Assembly: GCF_013304735.1 (NCBI RefSeq)
Contig: NZ_JAAITI010000006.1
Location: 1 to 64,000, forward strand
Length of the DNA: 64,000 nt
DNA from: Blautia luti
GTDB taxonomy: Bacteria; Bacillota; Clostridia; Lachnospirales; Lachnospiraceae
Direction: 5' to 3'
The notes beneath the pieces were generated by a model that was not told where the DNA came from, made no database searches, and saw only the letters and a list, made by a program, of their open reading frames with translations. A program made the position numbers and the translations under genes. This document shows positions 40,253 through 49,158 of this stretch, one piece after another. Position 1 is the first letter of the stretch; each line of letters opens with the position of its first letter.

Positions 40253-40460
40253 ATACTATATGTTACTTTTCTAAATTCGTGCTAGGGATTCCTCTTTAGT
40301 AAAAACTTAGTAAAACATCCCTACTGGTTCAAAAATATACTGTAAAATCAAGGTTTTTCAGAATTTTGCTAAGGTAGTGCCGTGGCAGCAAAAGGCTACT
40401 TTTATCATAATTCCTATATTCCTCCATAAATTTCAAGTTTCAAAAAACTGATTAACATTT
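40253..40460. other. Intergenic region at likely ICE boundary
   Basis: No gene seen. There are short repeats (TAGTAAAA twice; GGATT/ATCC ends around 40290 to 40325). A right attachment site may lie here, but no matching left end is in the window. Confidence 0.3.
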
Positions 40461-40781
40461 TTATAGCTGGTTATATTTACTAGATTTACCTTTTGCCTTA
40501 TCTACAGGATATTTCTTTTCATTCTGTGTCATTTTCATATTAATGATCTCATCTGCGTCAAGTCCCAGTTTATCTAATAAATTCTGACTATAAACCATTA
40601 CATCAGCAAGTTCTTCTTTCACATGTTGCAAATCATATTCTTCATCTGACCACTGAAAGCATTCCAGCAATTCTGCTGCCTCAATGACAATTGATTTTGC
40701 TAGATTTGCCGGTGAATGAAACTGATCCCAATCACGGTCTTCTGTAAATTTTCTTATTCTTTCTATTGTTTCCTGTTTCAT
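40461..40781 (-). CDS. MazG-like nucleotide pyrophosphohydrolase
   Basis: A 106-residue protein of the all-alpha MazG/dCTPase-like family. The metal-binding ExxE...ExxD pattern is visible: EAAELLECFQW and then VKEELADVMVYSQNL. It should split nucleoside triphosphates to monophosphate and pyrophosphate. ATG 40781 overlaps the DUF2075 helicase stop as ATGA, so the two are translationally coupled. The coupling to a nuclease-helicase suggests a role in defence or DNA damage rather than general housekeeping; this is inferred. Confidence 0.85.
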   Translation of the reverse strand: MKQETIERIRKFTEDRDWDQFHSPANLAKSIVIEAAELLECFQWSDEEYDLQHVKEELADVMVYSQNLLDKLGLDADEIINMKMTQNEKKYPVDKAKGKSSKYNQL

Positions 40782-42367
40782 AAATCCTCCACTTCTATGT
40801 ACGGTCTTAAATATTCTCTTAAATTTTCATCGCATACATAAAGATATGTTCCTTTGATTCCACGGGTCATCAAAACATAATATATATTCGTTATGTATTC
40901 TAAAAGTTCTTCGTATCCAGCTGTTCTCTTTCCGTTTTGGTCAAAATAATACTCTGGCCGTACTATAATTTTTTCTGTTACTTTATCATAACCGATATCT
41001 TTACCAAGAATCACATATGCATAGTTCAAATCATATCCCTGAATCGAATGAATACACCCTACTTCGTTGATTGCCTCCTTCGTATGAACCCAGCCCTCCG
41101 TACAGTGATTCCATTTTTTCTTTATCCCCTGGATCTCTATATCTTTTAACTCATGTTTCTTCTTACTTATCCATGGCCATGCGTACCCGGCAAGCATTCG
41201 GGATAATCCAGTTTCTGCTTCTTTTTCATACATATCTTTTTCAAATTTGCTGAAATCGGAATATAGCTTAAAACTGTATTTGTCCGAAGTATACTTATGG
41301 GAACACTTTCCGGAAAGAATATCTTTGACAAAATCAATATAATCATTTCCACCTTTTACTCTCATCTGCGTCATCAGAGTAAAATAGACAATTGATCTTT
41401 CTTGAAATGATTCTCCCATTTTTTTATTGAATCTCTCAAAATTAATACCGGATGGTCCCACCACCTGCATACGGTCATAAAACAATACTGCACATTTCGA
41501 TTGCTTCAAAACCCAGTCCAGTTCATCTGCATCTGTTGTAAAGCCAAGCCTTTCACAATTTTGTTTAAACGATCCCATATAAGAAATATTTCTGTACTGA
41601 TGTAATCTGTGTGCTTCATCTACAAGTAAAATATCATATTTGTTTTTCGCAACATCTGATGGAGAAAGGATTTGTGACGGCGAGAGTCCGTAAACACTCT
41701 TAAATATCTGTTTCATTGTTTTTCTTAATGATGTCTGCGGAACAACAAATCCTATTTTCTTTCCGGCATATGCTTCACTGTCTGCAAGATACTTCATAAG
41801 ATATACTGCAACAATAGTTTTCCCACTTCCTGGCATTCCATTTACTACAACACGGTGAACCAAACCTTCTTTAATTTTTATAAGAATTTCTTCCACCGCT
41901 TTTCTCTGACTGTCGTTTAATTCTTTATAAGGTGAATATTTAAATAAATCCGAATTTTCAATTTCTTCAAGAGAATGCTTTACCAGTTTTTGTTTCTGTA
42001 ATTTTCTCCAGAGAGCTTCAAACTTTTTATCATACTCTTTTTTCTGATAATATTGTTTATCCGCTATTCCAAAATTCTTATTTGTAACCTGAAACAGTTC
42101 ATCTGCAACAATATACTGAATCAATTTTGACTCATAATCAAACGTTACCGACTGATTAAACAATCTTGAGTATATAAAATGAACTTTCTCAAAAATACGT
42201 TTTTCTTCAGCTATTGCATGTTGTATCATTCGAGTTTTTACATGGGTTGACTCCCCAATATATGCCTGTTTTCCATTTTCAAGAATATAAAGCATTGGCC
42301 AATTGTCCAGATATTCTTCATCACTGTATTGACCTTTCTTAAAATTACCTTCTATAATCTTAAACAT
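40778..42367 (-). CDS. GIY-YIG nuclease fused to DUF2075 helicase
   Basis: A 529-residue protein. Residues 20 to 100 form a GIY-YIG-like domain (MLYILENGKQAYIGEST then RMIQH). A superfamily 1 helicase-like DUF2075 region follows: Walker A NGMPGSGKTIVAV near residue 178, Walker B LLVDEAHRL, and C-terminal HSIQGYDLNYAYVILG and YVLMTRGIKGTYLYV. It would cut and unwind or move along nucleic acid. The strict overlap with a MazG-like gene is a recurring type of pair as far as I recall. It could be ICE cargo or chromosomal. Confidence 0.85.
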   Translation of the reverse strand: MFKIIEGNFKKGQYSDEEYLDNWPMLYILENGKQAYIGESTHVKTRMIQHAIAEEKRIFEKVHFIYSRLFNQSVTFDYESKLIQYIVADELFQVTNKNFGIADKQYYQKKEYDKKFEALWRKLQKQKLVKHSLEEIENSDLFKYSPYKELNDSQRKAVEEILIKIKEGLVHRVVVNGMPGSGKTIVAVYLMKYLADSEAYAGKKIGFVVPQTSLRKTMKQIFKSVYGLSPSQILSPSDVAKNKYDILLVDEAHRLHQYRNISYMGSFKQNCERLGFTTDADELDWVLKQSKCAVLFYDRMQVVGPSGINFERFNKKMGESFQERSIVYFTLMTQMRVKGGNDYIDFVKDILSGKCSHKYTSDKYSFKLYSDFSKFEKDMYEKEAETGLSRMLAGYAWPWISKKKHELKDIEIQGIKKKWNHCTEGWVHTKEAINEVGCIHSIQGYDLNYAYVILGKDIGYDKVTEKIIVRPEYYFDQNGKRTAGYEELLEYITNIYYVLMTRGIKGTYLYVCDENLREYLRPYIEVEDL

Positions 42368-42406
42368 ATTTCAATCACATTCTTTTGTTTTTGTATATTT
42401 CTTTTA

Positions 42407-43201
42407 TCATTCCACTTCAAATCCAAATTCCACCCATCCATTTCCCCATTCTCCATGAATCAGGTAGATCATGTCTTTCTGTACATCTTTTATCGTATAG
42501 TTTCCATCTTTTTCTTCTACTTCCGCTTCTGCTCCTGCGCCTGGATCGCTTTCTCCGGAAAGTTCTGCCGGAAATGCGGTTGCTGTTACTTTTTCCGGCT
42601 TTGTATCAAAGTACAGTTCCATATCTGTAGTTCCATCCACATTCATAGCCGGAAGCTCTGTCCACTGAGTAACTGCCACACTGTCTGCGGTTTCATTCTG
42701 TTCAACTCCATCTTTGTCCGCATAGCTCCAGCTGTATCCACCTTGCATGGCAGAAGCACTGACTTCACCGTAAGATGCCCGATAACCGACATTCAGATAT
42801 GGCAGTTCCCCGGGATCTTTTTCCGGCCAAAATTCATCGAGAATGTCCTGATACTGGTCGGCATCGGATGCTTTTCCTTCTTTGACAACTTTGATCTTTG
42901 TCACGCCTGGATACTGGCCAGGATAGGATTCCAGCATGATCCCGTCGCCGTAGATTGCTACGATATCGCCTCGGTTCAGATCATCCTCGGAGATTTTTTT
43001 CCCGGTTTTATCCTGGATATTTTCAGGCATTGTCACAGTAAAAACATTTCCGGTTCCCTCTCCTACCATCAGGTGACCGTCTTCTCCCGCCGGGATATAC
43101 ATGGCCTCTATGGGTTTCGCTGATGAAAATCCCTGACATCCCACAAGCATACTCCCCGCCGCGATCACAATCGCTGTTAAAAAACATTTCCATTTTTTCA
43201 T
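42407..43201 (-). CDS. Predicted lipoprotein
   Basis: A 264-residue protein with a lipoprotein signal (AIVIAAGSMLVGC, lipid Cys at about 22). The mature part contains a beta-rich region (GNVFTVTMPENIQD, GDIVAIYGDG), and an acidic C-terminal section DPGAGAEAEVEEKDGN. No known family is assigned. It is probably co-transcribed with the AraC regulator 43 bp upstream. Confidence 0.75.
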   Translation of the reverse strand: MKKWKCFLTAIVIAAGSMLVGCQGFSSAKPIEAMYIPAGEDGHLMVGEGTGNVFTVTMPENIQDKTGKKISEDDLNRGDIVAIYGDGIMLESYPGQYPGVTKIKVVKEGKASDADQYQDILDEFWPEKDPGELPYLNVGYRASYGEVSASAMQGGYSWSYADKDGVEQNETADSVAVTQWTELPAMNVDGTTDMELYFDTKPEKVTATAFPAELSGESDPGAGAEAEVEEKDGNYTIKDVQKDMIYLIHGEWGNGWVEFGFEVE

Positions 43202-43243
43202 AATTACACACTCCTATTTGTAGCTGATCTCTATCGCTGTTAC

Positions 43244-44161
43244 TTACCATCCTTTAAATACTGAAACCTGATATGCCCCAATGTTTTCCGGATCTTCCAG
43301 CGCCTTTTTTCTCCAGGAATTTGGAGAAAGCCCGGTGATCTTTTTGAAATTCCTCATAAAAGTGGACAAAACCGTGTATCCGACTTGCTCGGATACGCTC
43401 TCCACCGAACAGTTTCCTTTCATCAGAAGTTCACAGGCTTTATTGATCCGCACCAGATTCAGATATTCAAGGGGCGTTGCATTCGTATATTCTAGAAAGA
43501 TCCGCCTCATATGCGTTTCACTTAACTCACAGCTTTTAGCAAGATCCTTCGCCATGATATTTTCCATATAGTGCAGTTCCATATAGTTGATCAGTTTCCG
43601 GATATAATCCATTGTATCCGAAAGGGGTTTTTCTTCAGTTTCTTTCTGATCCAGCCGGTCAAAAAACAGCAGCAAATTCAGCCCGAAAGTCAATATTGCA
43701 TACTTATAGTTTGACCTTTTGCACTGTTCTTCCTCTATAATCATCTGCATCAGTTCTACTGCTCTTTTATTACTTTTTTGATCCAGCACAAAAACTTTCT
43801 GTTCCAGATCCTTTTTTAATTTTGTGTACTTCTCCGGCACATCTGCAAAACATTTTTTCAAAATAGTATCGGAATCAACAAACAGATATTCCCACTTTTG
43901 CTTTTCATCTGCCTTTTCAGGATCCGGACATGTCCTGTGCGGAATGTTACGGGGAATAAATGTAATCGTCCCTGCATCATAAGTAAGCTCTCTCTCCGCA
44001 AGCTGCACCGTTCCTTTTCCATAATGGCAGTAACCAATCTCCAGATAGTTATGAAAATGCATATTGTCCATCCCGTAAACGGTTTCCCATTTTTCCCCGG
44101 TAAGCACCAGAACAGGCATATCCTGTGAGATTTCATAGTAACGATATTCTGCTTTCTGCAT
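43244..44161 (-). CDS. AraC-family transcriptional regulator
   Basis: A 305-residue protein with an N-terminal cupin sensor (HFHNYLEIGYCHYGKGTVQL, residues 30 to 90) and two C-terminal helix-turn-helix motifs (LAKSCELSETHMRRIFLEY; VSEQVGYTVLSTFMRNFKKI). It is divergent from the MATE gene with a 178-bp gap, so it could control that gene as well as the downstream lipoprotein. Confidence 0.9.
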   Translation of the reverse strand: MQKAEYRYYEISQDMPVLVLTGEKWETVYGMDNMHFHNYLEIGYCHYGKGTVQLAERELTYDAGTITFIPRNIPHRTCPDPEKADEKQKWEYLFVDSDTILKKCFADVPEKYTKLKKDLEQKVFVLDQKSNKRAVELMQMIIEEEQCKRSNYKYAILTFGLNLLLFFDRLDQKETEEKPLSDTMDYIRKLINYMELHYMENIMAKDLAKSCELSETHMRRIFLEYTNATPLEYLNLVRINKACELLMKGNCSVESVSEQVGYTVLSTFMRNFKKITGLSPNSWRKKALEDPENIGAYQVSVFKGW

Positions 44162-44339
44162 TTATTGTCTCCATATTCTGTAAAAATTTTCTTATGTTTT
44201 CTTTTATTTTATTAGAAACCCTGCAGAATAGCAATAATATTTTGAACAGATGATCCTCTGCTCTTGAATCCCGTATATTTTCATGCTAATATATCCAATT
44301 AGACGAAAAAACTATAGAAACACAAAAACTGGAGGAAGT

Positions 44340-45725
44340 ATGAATCAAAAAAGTACATCTGCTCCCATAGCAGAAAACAAAATGGGCACCATGCCTGTAG
44401 GGAAACTTGTATTGAACATGTCTCTGCCAATGATGATTTCCATGCTGGTACAGGCATTGTACAACATTGTAGACAGCGTTTTCGTTGCCATGCTCTCCGA
44501 AAACGCTCTGACTGCGGTTTCCATGGCCTTTCCGCTGCAGACTCTTCTGATCGCGGTAGGTGCCGGCACCGGAGTTGGTATGAATGCACTACTTTCCAAA
44601 TCTCTCGGCGAAAAAAATTTTGAAAAAGCCAACCGTACAGCAAGCAATGCGGCATTTTTATATGGATTAAGTTATCTGGTATTTCTGATTCTTGGATTTA
44701 CCGTAGTCAAACCGTTCTACGCCAGCCAGGTACATAACGCAGATCCTGAAATCCTTAAATTTGGAGTCGAATATCTCAGCACAGTCATGATGTTCTCCTT
44801 TGGCCTGCTCGGACAGTTTTTCTTTGAGCGTCTGCTCACATCTACGGGAAAAACCATCTTCAGCATGACTTCCCAGCTGTGCGGTGCCATCACCAACATC
44901 ATCCTGGATCCGATCCTGATCTTTGGTCTTCTTGGTGCTCCGAAAATGGGTGTTACCGGAGCTGCCGTGGCTACTGTGATCGGACAGTGTGTAGCCTGCA
45001 TCGTTGCCGGAACCTGCAACCATAAATTTAATCATGAAGTACAGCTCAGCTTCAAAGGTTTCCGTCCTAATCTTAAGATCATTGGCAATATTTATGCAGT
45101 AGGCATTCCATCTATCATCATGCAGTCTATCAGTTCCATCATGACCTACTGTATGAATCTGATTCTGGTACAGTTCACAGTTACTGCAACTGCAGTATTT
45201 GGCGTTTATTTCAAATTACAGAGCTTTTTCTTCATGCCTGTGTTTGGACTTAACAATGGTATTACACCGATCATCGCCTACAATTACGGGGCACGCCACA
45301 GAAAGCGTATGCTTAAAACTGTCAAAGTCAGTATGTTTATCGCATTCTGTTTTACATTTATTGGTTTCCTTGCCTTTGAATTTATTCCGAAAACATTGCT
45401 TGGACTGTTCAGTGCTTCCAGCGATATGCTCGCCATCGGTATCCCTGCCCTTCGGATCATCGGCATCCACTATCTGATCGCGTGGTTCTGTATCATTGCA
45501 GGAACTGTATTCCAGGCCCTTGGAAAAGCTATCTTCAGTATGATCGTATCCATCATGCGTCAGTTGTTCGTTCTGATACCGGCAGCCTATATTTTATCTT
45601 CGATTGGCGGACTTCATGCAGTATGGTGGGCCTTTCCCATTGCAGAAATTATTTCACTGATCGTATCTGTGGCCTTCCTGCTCGTTATAAACAAAACCAT
45701 TATCCAGAAAATTCCGGAAGAGTAA
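44340..45725 (+). CDS. MATE-family multidrug/cation efflux protein
   Basis: A 461-residue protein with twelve hydrophobic segments in two homologous halves and the MATE starting pattern PVGKLVLNMSLPMMISMLVQ, then ALYNIVDSVFVAML. The ATG 44340 follows GGAGG by five bases; the longer open frame from 44283 has no ribosome site. It likely exports drugs or metabolites in exchange for sodium or protons. Confidence 0.92.
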   Translation: MNQKSTSAPIAENKMGTMPVGKLVLNMSLPMMISMLVQALYNIVDSVFVAMLSENALTAVSMAFPLQTLLIAVGAGTGVGMNALLSKSLGEKNFEKANRTASNAAFLYGLSYLVFLILGFTVVKPFYASQVHNADPEILKFGVEYLSTVMMFSFGLLGQFFFERLLTSTGKTIFSMTSQLCGAITNIILDPILIFGLLGAPKMGVTGAAVATVIGQCVACIVAGTCNHKFNHEVQLSFKGFRPNLKIIGNIYAVGIPSIIMQSISSIMTYCMNLILVQFTVTATAVFGVYFKLQSFFFMPVFGLNNGITPIIAYNYGARHRKRMLKTVKVSMFIAFCFTFIGFLAFEFIPKTLLGLFSASSDMLAIGIPALRIIGIHYLIAWFCIIAGTVFQALGKAIFSMIVSIMRQLFVLIPAAYILSSIGGLHAVWWAFPIAEIISLIVSVAFLLVINKTIIQKIPEE

Positions 45726-45749
45726 TCCAAAATTTTCTCAAATCTTCAA

Positions 45750-45790
45750 AAAATGCTCAGACCGTCGTGATCTGAGCATTTTTTATTTTC
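45750..45790. terminator. Bidirectional terminator
   Basis: AAATGCTCAGA/TCTGAGCATTT hairpin followed by a T run on the plus strand and preceded by A run, serving the convergent MATE and secreted-protein genes. Confidence 0.8.
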
Positions 45791-45792
45791 TT

Positions 45793-47481
45793 TTATGACA
45801 GTCTGTCAAGCAGTTCATAAACTCTTTCTTTGGTAATTTCTGCTACTTTTATCAATGTTTCTTCTGCTGATGGGTTTTCTGCGGAATTTATAATGTTCTC
45901 CTTGCCTGTAATCCAGTCCAGTTCTTCCTGTGTCAATGTATCCATATCTTCAGAAGAGAGTGCTTCCTGTAAATATGACCAAATCTCGTTCAGACAATTA
46001 TCCCAAATTTCATACTGTTCACTTCCCGTTAACGCAGAAGATGCTTTCTGTTCCGCTGTTTTTACACTTTCTTCTGCCTGCTGTCTGTATGAGGAAGTCT
46101 CTGGCTGCGTTGTTTCAGCAACAGTCTGAGAGCCAATTTCGCTCAATGACACATAAGGTATATTCATATGTGAATATTTTCCCCTGATATTCTGTCCCTC
46201 TTCCTCAGAAATTGGTATGGAATAATCAGTACAATCTTCTGTTGTTGTATAAAACCATGGATTTTCCGGATGATCAAAACCATCTAGAAAAACATTTTCT
46301 TTTATCTGTAACTGTCCGGAAACAAAATCATAATATTTAAAGCTGGAACTCATTGCTCCTCCTGAAGCTTCATTTGCAATGGTATGATCCTCACATAAAT
46401 AATATCTGTCACGTTCTCCACTGGAAATGACAAGCGACCTCTGTCCATTAACCATTGTATACAAATCAAAGAACATGGATGTATCTGCATCCGCATTAAC
46501 AGATCCTATCATCAATTCCTCAATACCGTCACCATCAATATCCATAGTACAATATCCCAGGTCACTGCTGCTCATTTCATATCCGGCCAGATAACACAGA
46601 TTTCTGTCACTGTAATCCGACATTGACCAGTTTGCATTTACTCCATTATAATACTGCCGGATTATTTCATCGTATTCCGGATAGCTGGTAATCGGACTGT
46701 CCTGTGAAGGATCGCTGTTTTCCGATGATCCTGGTGATAATACTTCCTGCAGAAATTCCAGAACCTGCTGTTTATCCATATGGGGAATCTCATCCTCTGC
46801 TTCTCTTTTTGTTTCTGCCACAGCCTCTGTCTCTATACAGCTGTTTTTCAAATTTTCCGTTTCATCACCATATTCCTGCATAGTCAGCTGGCGCTGACTG
46901 CCATCTGTATAAGCAGTATATGTGACCGTATCCTCCAATTGGCTGCCCTGCATTTCATACAGTATGGCAGCATTGTTCCAGTCCGCGTCATACAGACTCT
47001 CCCGGAGATGACAGTCTTCTTCTCCTTCTGTATTTCCTTCATAAATTACAAGTCCTGTCTTACCAGTTTGCGGATCTGTATATCTGCCAACTTCACTTCC
47101 CCAGCCATTAAACACACAGCTCACTTCTCCGTTGGAAATATCAAGAATTCCCGCAATATTATTTGCAGCCGCAGCTGGTCCCGTTACCCACACTTCTACA
47201 CGGTTATCTCCGTCAAAATCCGCAACTTTAACTTTTTCCGCAAATATATCAGAGAAACTGATATCTCCGAAGATTCCGTCTCTGCCATCAAGATAATCAC
47301 TTAATTCATGGCTTTCCACATACTGGCAGTACAGTTCCATATCATTTTCAAAATATGGATCTATATCTGCATTATAAATTTCATTTACCTCAGCTGCATA
47401 AACATTACTGCCCGGAAACACCGCAACACCTGCACCCAAAAAAGTTACCAGAACTGCCAACTCTAATCTTTTCTTTTTCAT
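45793..47481 (-). CDS. Secreted protein with Ca-binding-like repeats and LprI-like C-terminus
   Basis: A 562-residue protein with a cleavable signal (LAVLVTFLGAGVAVFPGSN; end YAAEV), acidic D-x-D-G-D loops (VADFDGDNRVEVWV, MDIDGDGIEELMIG) like FG-GAP/EF-hand repeats, and a C-terminal segment EQYEIWDNCLNEIWSYLQEA resembling DUF1311/LprI proteins. A degenerate copy of the same gene lies at 49159 to 49992. It is extracellular; its activity is unknown. Confidence 0.72.
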   Translation of the reverse strand: MKKKRLELAVLVTFLGAGVAVFPGSNVYAAEVNEIYNADIDPYFENDMELYCQYVESHELSDYLDGRDGIFGDISFSDIFAEKVKVADFDGDNRVEVWVTGPAAAANNIAGILDISNGEVSCVFNGWGSEVGRYTDPQTGKTGLVIYEGNTEGEEDCHLRESLYDADWNNAAILYEMQGSQLEDTVTYTAYTDGSQRQLTMQEYGDETENLKNSCIETEAVAETKREAEDEIPHMDKQQVLEFLQEVLSPGSSENSDPSQDSPITSYPEYDEIIRQYYNGVNANWSMSDYSDRNLCYLAGYEMSSSDLGYCTMDIDGDGIEELMIGSVNADADTSMFFDLYTMVNGQRSLVISSGERDRYYLCEDHTIANEASGGAMSSSFKYYDFVSGQLQIKENVFLDGFDHPENPWFYTTTEDCTDYSIPISEEEGQNIRGKYSHMNIPYVSLSEIGSQTVAETTQPETSSYRQQAEESVKTAEQKASSALTGSEQYEIWDNCLNEIWSYLQEALSSEDMDTLTQEELDWITGKENIINSAENPSAEETLIKVAEITKERVYELLDRLS

Positions 47482-47561
47482 AGTATTTACCCCTTCTTCT
47501 GTTTTTTATTTCACATTCCTCTTCCTCTGCTTAATACTCTACGCATTTGAAACGGGAATGC

Positions 47562-47783
47562 TTATTTGTCTTCAAAATCAATCAGCTCTCTTATATCCGT
47601 TACTTCCAGAGCCTCTGCAATTTTGGAAAGATGCTCAAAATTAATAACTGTACGGGTGCCCCGCACAATGTCACTGATTGTAGATTCCCGGATCCCGGAC
47701 ATTTCCGCCAGTTTTTTCTGGCTGAGTTTTCTGCTTTCCAGCGCTTCTTTCACTTTTAGTTTTACGACAAATTTTTTTTCCAT
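47562..47783 (-). CDS. XRE-family regulator paired with AIPR gene
   Basis: A 73-residue single-domain helix-turn-helix protein (SRKLSQKKLAEMSGIRESTI, KIAEALEVTDIRELI). It begins two bases after the AIPR stop, so both are made from one mRNA. It is a candidate to bind the GATATT repeats over the operon promoter and repress the pair. Confidence 0.85.
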   Translation of the reverse strand: MEKKFVVKLKVKEALESRKLSQKKLAEMSGIRESTISDIVRGTRTVINFEHLSKIAEALEVTDIRELIDFEDK

Positions 47784-47785
47784 AA

Positions 47786-48952
47786 TTAGTTCATCTCCTG
47801 CTGAAGTAATACCGTCATATATGCAAGATTCCAGATATTTGAATCCTTACCTACTGCATTTGGATTATCACCGATTGCAGATGCAAAATTCATAATCTGA
47901 TTTGTCAGATTCTTTTTGCATTTATCCCATACAGTAATTGGATTTACTCCATTTTTCCATTCATATTTACCTGTCTGTTCATTCAGTATAACCAAAGACC
48001 GGAAAGCTGCAACTGTCGGATAAATCAGTCCATCCGAAATTTTGTAATAAATCTCATGAAGGCCAAACTTCGAACTGCCAATTACCTTTCCGTCTTTATA
48101 TCCGGAATATTTTTTACGTCCGTATCTTCCACCGGTTTCATTAAATGCAGTCGCAAATTCCATCTCAATAGCATCATATAAATCAAAAATATCCGGCATA
48201 ATATTTACATACCTGCGGTAAGATTCCGGATCTTCCAGATAAAGTTCCAGCATTTTGGCCTTGGAAGAATACGCCCTGATCGGATGTGTCATTGAATTAA
48301 ACTTATCAATATTAAACATGTTGATAATTGAAACAATCTCACGTGCATCAATCATTTTCAGTCTTTTATTATTTTCTTCATCAAAAGCCTGCTGATTCTG
48401 TTTGAACGCAATCCGGCTGAAAAATGGCATTCCCTCAAGCCCCTCTTTAATCGGATCAAATTTCTGCTGAAGCTCGGCCATGGATTTTTCATCTACCTGA
48501 ACCGATGTATTACGTGCCTCTGCCAGCTTTTCAATAATATCTTCCACACCTGTCATCACTTCAAACTGAACATACTGGTCAAGATCGGCATCTCGATGTT
48601 CACATACAATTTTGTAAGTATGTCCACCATCAATATTACCATGAAGCATACTGTCTGCAAAGTCAATTTTTACTTCTTTTGTCTGATTATTGTATGTACA
48701 GCTCTTTGCGGAAAGGACAATTCCCCGATTTTTCAGATGGAAATAGCCATCGTTACTTTCCAGGGATTCCTGAATTGCCTGTGCGACCCCGGATGTAAGT
48801 CTCTGGTCACGGGGATTGGTCGCCATTGGAATCCCACCCGGCACATCACAGATCTTTACATAAAACACATATTTTTTCGCCAGACTATTAAATGGGTCAT
48901 CCAGTTTACGAAATGAATTTTCTTTTACGTACATGGTTTTTGTCACAGACAT
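47786..48952 (-). CDS. AIPR-family protein (abortive infection-like)
   Basis: A 388-residue protein with the AIPR (PF10592) hallmarks FHLKNRGIVLSAKS near residue 80 and NIDGGHTYKIV near residue 105, then ARNTSVQVDEKSMAELQQKF. AIPR members are reported in phage resistance and near restriction systems; the biochemical activity of this one is unknown. ATG 48952 follows AAGGAGG. Promoter and operator repeats lie within 90 bp upstream. Together with the XRE gene it has the form of a self-regulated two-gene defence or toxin-antitoxin-like module. Confidence 0.82.
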   Translation of the reverse strand: MSVTKTMYVKENSFRKLDDPFNSLAKKYVFYVKICDVPGGIPMATNPRDQRLTSGVAQAIQESLESNDGYFHLKNRGIVLSAKSCTYNNQTKEVKIDFADSMLHGNIDGGHTYKIVCEHRDADLDQYVQFEVMTGVEDIIEKLAEARNTSVQVDEKSMAELQQKFDPIKEGLEGMPFFSRIAFKQNQQAFDEENNKRLKMIDAREIVSIINMFNIDKFNSMTHPIRAYSSKAKMLELYLEDPESYRRYVNIMPDIFDLYDAIEMEFATAFNETGGRYGRKKYSGYKDGKVIGSSKFGLHEIYYKISDGLIYPTVAAFRSLVILNEQTGKYEWKNGVNPITVWDKCKKNLTNQIMNFASAIGDNPNAVGKDSNIWNLAYMTVLLQQEMN

Positions 48953-48970
48953 TATGGTTCCTCCTTATAA

Positions 48971-49034
48971 AATACCGTTATTTACGCATATCGCTTTTTC
49001 AGAATATCGCAATATCGTTATTTTGTCAATATCA
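48971..49034 (-). promoter_or_regulatory. AIPR operon promoter with repeated operator
   Basis: TTGACA (49029 to 49024), 17 bp, TATTCT (49006 to 49001) on the minus strand. Five copies of GATATT or close variants (minus-strand starts near 49033, 49016, 49008, 48992 and 48976) overlap the promoter from both sides, a typical pattern for autorepression by a small HTH protein. Confidence 0.65.
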
Positions 49035-49115
49035 TTTTTTGCATTTGAAACAAAAAATCTGCACCCTTCCATCTTACGATGAAAAAATACAGATTTTATG
49101 CTTTGGAATGTATTC

Positions 49116-49145
49116 AAACAGCTTCCCGGATCCAGTCAGCTGTTT
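49116..49145. terminator. Hairpin terminator before AIPR promoter
   Basis: AAACAGCT/AGCTGTTT arms followed by TTATTT on the plus strand; it closes off the degenerate gene. Confidence 0.5.
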
Positions 49146-49158
49146 TATTTATGTTGCA

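Larger units (their letters stand above)
1..40260 (-). mobile_element. Integrative conjugative element, left end outside window
   Basis: A continuous minus-strand set of conjugation genes (VirD4, PcfB, VirB4, PrgI, VirB6-like, NlpC/P60 hydrolase, TopB, large SNF2-type protein) plus ParA, ParB and a RepA_N-like initiator marks a Clostridia-type ICE. Overlapping stop/start codons are frequent. The last gene clearly of the element on the right is the DUF6075 gene starting at 40193, and a hairpin lies at 40219 to 40252. No integrase or outer relaxase is in the window, so the left end is missing. The exact right attachment site was not identified; the MazG/DUF2075 pair to the right could still be cargo. 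The element is itself interrupted by a second element at about 20.2 to 31.9 kb. Confidence 0.85.

Noticed and set aside
42329-43123. 264-residue plus-strand frame opposite the lipoprotein gene
   Set aside because: The Phe/Cys/Ile-rich translation and lack of a ribosome site mark it as a shadow of the lipoprotein.
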